In this document: positions 62,808 through 64,000 of the stretch, piece after piece | How positions within the stretch are numbered: the stretch's first letter is position 1 | Layout: the number at the start of each line of letters is the position of its first letter | From: Chryseobacterium taichungense | GTDB taxonomy: Bacteria; Bacteroidota; Bacteroidia; Flavobacteriales; Weeksellaceae | NCBI RefSeq assembly: GCF_900109935.1 | Contig: NZ_FOBV01000007.1 | Coordinates: 186,001-250,000, forward strand | Reading direction: 5' to 3' | Length of the DNA stretch: 64,000 nt | Translations under genes and position numbers: made by a program | Notes under the pieces: model-generated | The model's input: only the letters and a program-made list of their open reading frames with translations | What the model was told of the DNA's origin: nothing | Database searches by the model: none

Positions 62808-64000
62808 ATGGATAAAAACACGCAAAAAAAACAACAGGAATCGCCTGAAAAGGGCAAATTTTTATCGAAGCCGAGAGTGTTCTTCGGGCTTACATTCATT
62901 CTTTTTTCGGTCGTTCTTACCTTCTCTTTCGTTTCTTATCTCATGAATTGGAAAGCAGATCAGAGCCAGGCGGGAACCATGCTCGACAAAAGCATTAAAT
63001 CTTCCAACCTTTTTGGTAAACTGGGCGACTGGCTTGGTAATATTTTTATTTTCGAAAGTATTGGCGTGGCGTCATTTATCATTGCGTTTTTATTTTTAGT
63101 CTTTGGTACAGTCATTCTTAAAAAGAAGATGTTCAAGCCATGGAAAACAGTTGGTCATTCTCTTTTCTTCATATGCTGGCTCCCAATTTTGTTTGGTGCC
63201 ATCACAAAAGGACAGGGAGTTTTGAGCGGAGTTTACGGTTATCAGATCATGGATTCCCTGAATGCGATCATCGGTACGGTAGGACTTTGGCTTGTTTTGG
63301 TGTCCAGCATCGCTTTATATTTTATCTTAGAATTTAATCTTCGTCCTAGTTCCATTAAATCAAGGTTAAATGAGATTAATGAAAATACGATTGGAAGAGT
63401 AAAATCCATGATGCCGAATTCTGATGACAATTTCGAAGCAGATGATGAGCTTATTGAAGAAGCACAAAGTACAGAGATCAATCCGTCTAAAATTACGGTT
63501 ACGGAAACTGTACAATCTAAAAAAGACTCTGAACCTATTGAAGTCCCTGCAACATCAGAGGTTGAAACGATCATAACACCAAATAAAACCTCTTTTGATG
63601 ATGATAAAAATGATTTTTCACAATCATTGCATTTGAATTTAAATCCAAAGCCGTCAGTTCCTGTTTCAACCCCAGAACAGGCTTTTGATACAAAACCGGT
63701 AACTTCTACAGCAATTGCAGCAGAAGATGATATTAAGTTCAAGGTGGAAGTAGCTCCCGTAATTGATATTCTGGACGATTCTGACAGAAAATCTCAGGAA
63801 CTGGTTGAAAAACATGGACTTTATGATCATAAGCTCGATCTTGCCAATTTCCAGATGCCGACGGTTGATCTTCTTAAAGATTATGGCAATGAAGAAATCT
63901 CCATTAACAAGGAAGAATTAGAAGAAAATAAAAATAAAATTGTCGGATTACTGAAAAACTTTAATGTAGGAATTGCCGAAATTAAAGCAACAATTGGCCC
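62808..64000 (+). CDS. ftsK: DNA translocase FtsK, 5' part (cut by window edge)
   Basis: The first 397 codons of an FtsK/SpoIIIE-type translocase are visible; the gene runs off the right edge. The N-terminal membrane domain has segments near residues 27-47, 85-105, 115-135 and 150-170. A charged, variable linker rich in E, D, S and T follows (about 180-310), and then the start of the conserved alpha domain (MPTVDLLKDYG, ENKNKIVGLLKNFNVGIAEIKATIGP). FtsK pumps chromosome ends through the division septum. The motor and gamma domains lie outside the window. Confidence 0.93.
   Translation, partial: MDKNTQKKQQESPEKGKFLSKPRVFFGLTFILFSVVLTFSFVSYLMNWKADQSQAGTMLDKSIKSSNLFGKLGDWLGNIFIFESIGVASFIIAFLFLVFGTVILKKKMFKPWKTVGHSLFFICWLPILFGAITKGQGVLSGVYGYQIMDSLNAIIGTVGLWLVLVSSIALYFILEFNLRPSSIKSRLNEINENTIGRVKSMMPNSDDNFEADDELIEEAQSTEINPSKITVTETVQSKKDSEPIEVPATSEVETIITPNKTSFDDDKNDFSQSLHLNLNPKPSVPVSTPEQAFDTKPVTSTAIAAEDDIKFKVEVAPVIDILDDSDRKSQELVEKHGLYDHKLDLANFQMPTVDLLKDYGNEEISINKEELEENKNKIVGLLKNFNVGIAEIKATIG

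Noticed and set aside
1..64000. CRISPR arrays, rRNA operons, insertion sequences, phage genes
   Set aside because: No regular spaced repeats, ribosomal RNA sequence, transposase or phage structural genes were seen; the TssE/TssF phage-like similarity belongs to type VI secretion.

Overview
The window looks like a chromosomal stretch of a low-GC member of the Bacteroidota, most likely a Chryseobacterium-like flavobacterium (family Weeksellaceae). The reasons are the repeated occurrence of the Bacteroidota promoter type (TTTG, about 19-22 bp, TAnnTTTG) in front of genes, two secreted peptidases with type IX secretion sorting tails, TssE/TssF proteins resembling the Bacteroidota type VI secretion lineage, an HU-HIG type DNA-binding protein, a fused ResB-CcsA cytochrome c maturation protein, and protein sequences that read as flavobacterial throughout. 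Species assignment is inference; no database was searched.

Layout. 1-5.4 kb: a DNA-repair locus (ATP-dependent DNA ligase and ligase-associated DEXH helicase) with a ParDE-type toxin-antitoxin pair lying in reverse orientation between the two genes, then a GNAT acetyltransferase. 5.6-10 kb: DoxX membrane protein, GTPase Era and UvrA. 10.1-13.6 kb: a small isolated type VI secretion baseplate module (tssE, tssF) with a lipoprotein gene. 13.6-15.2 kb: inverted repeats, an HU-like DNA-binding protein and a decayed intergenic repeat. 15.2-21.5 kb: acyl-CoA dehydrogenase, a large reprolysin-like secreted metallopeptidase, a MazG-like pyrophosphohydrolase, a thioredoxin-like protein and a DUF4230 protein. 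21.7-26.2 kb: leucine biosynthesis operon leuA-leuC-leuD-leuB (minus strand). 26.4-31.7 kb: a helical-repeat protein, then thrS-infC-rpmI-rplT with a repeat element inside the operon. 31.8-33 kb: secreted M28 peptidase. 33-40.2 kb: complete histidine operon hisGDCBHAF(IE) on the minus strand, preceded by a leader peptide rich in histidine and a terminator: a transcription attenuator. 40.2-45 kb: dapD followed by four sugar/polysaccharide genes. 45.1-46.3 kb: NlpC/P60 lipoprotein, small lipoprotein and tRNA-Ala(GGC). 46.5-52.8 kb: RND efflux operon with its GbsR/MarR-type regulator and a palindromic operator. 52.9-56.8 kb: GNAT, DUF2007, and a lysine degradation pair (lysine 6-transaminase and ALDH7-type semialdehyde dehydrogenase). 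56.9-59 kb: a 49-residue membrane protein, a ParE-like toxin convergent with a helix-turn-helix-like protein, an Arc-type protein and an SPFH protein. 59-64 kb: ResB-CcsA and the 5' part of ftsK.

The most notable observations are the histidine attenuator (leader peptide MKQIFLTVHHYHHHLC, a terminator hairpin and a competing antiterminator), the tail-to-tail ParE-like toxin/putative antitoxin pair attached to an SPFH operon, an apparent AUA start codon for infC, and the isolated tssE-tssF module. Several intergenic regions carry repeat elements that look dispersed in related genomes.
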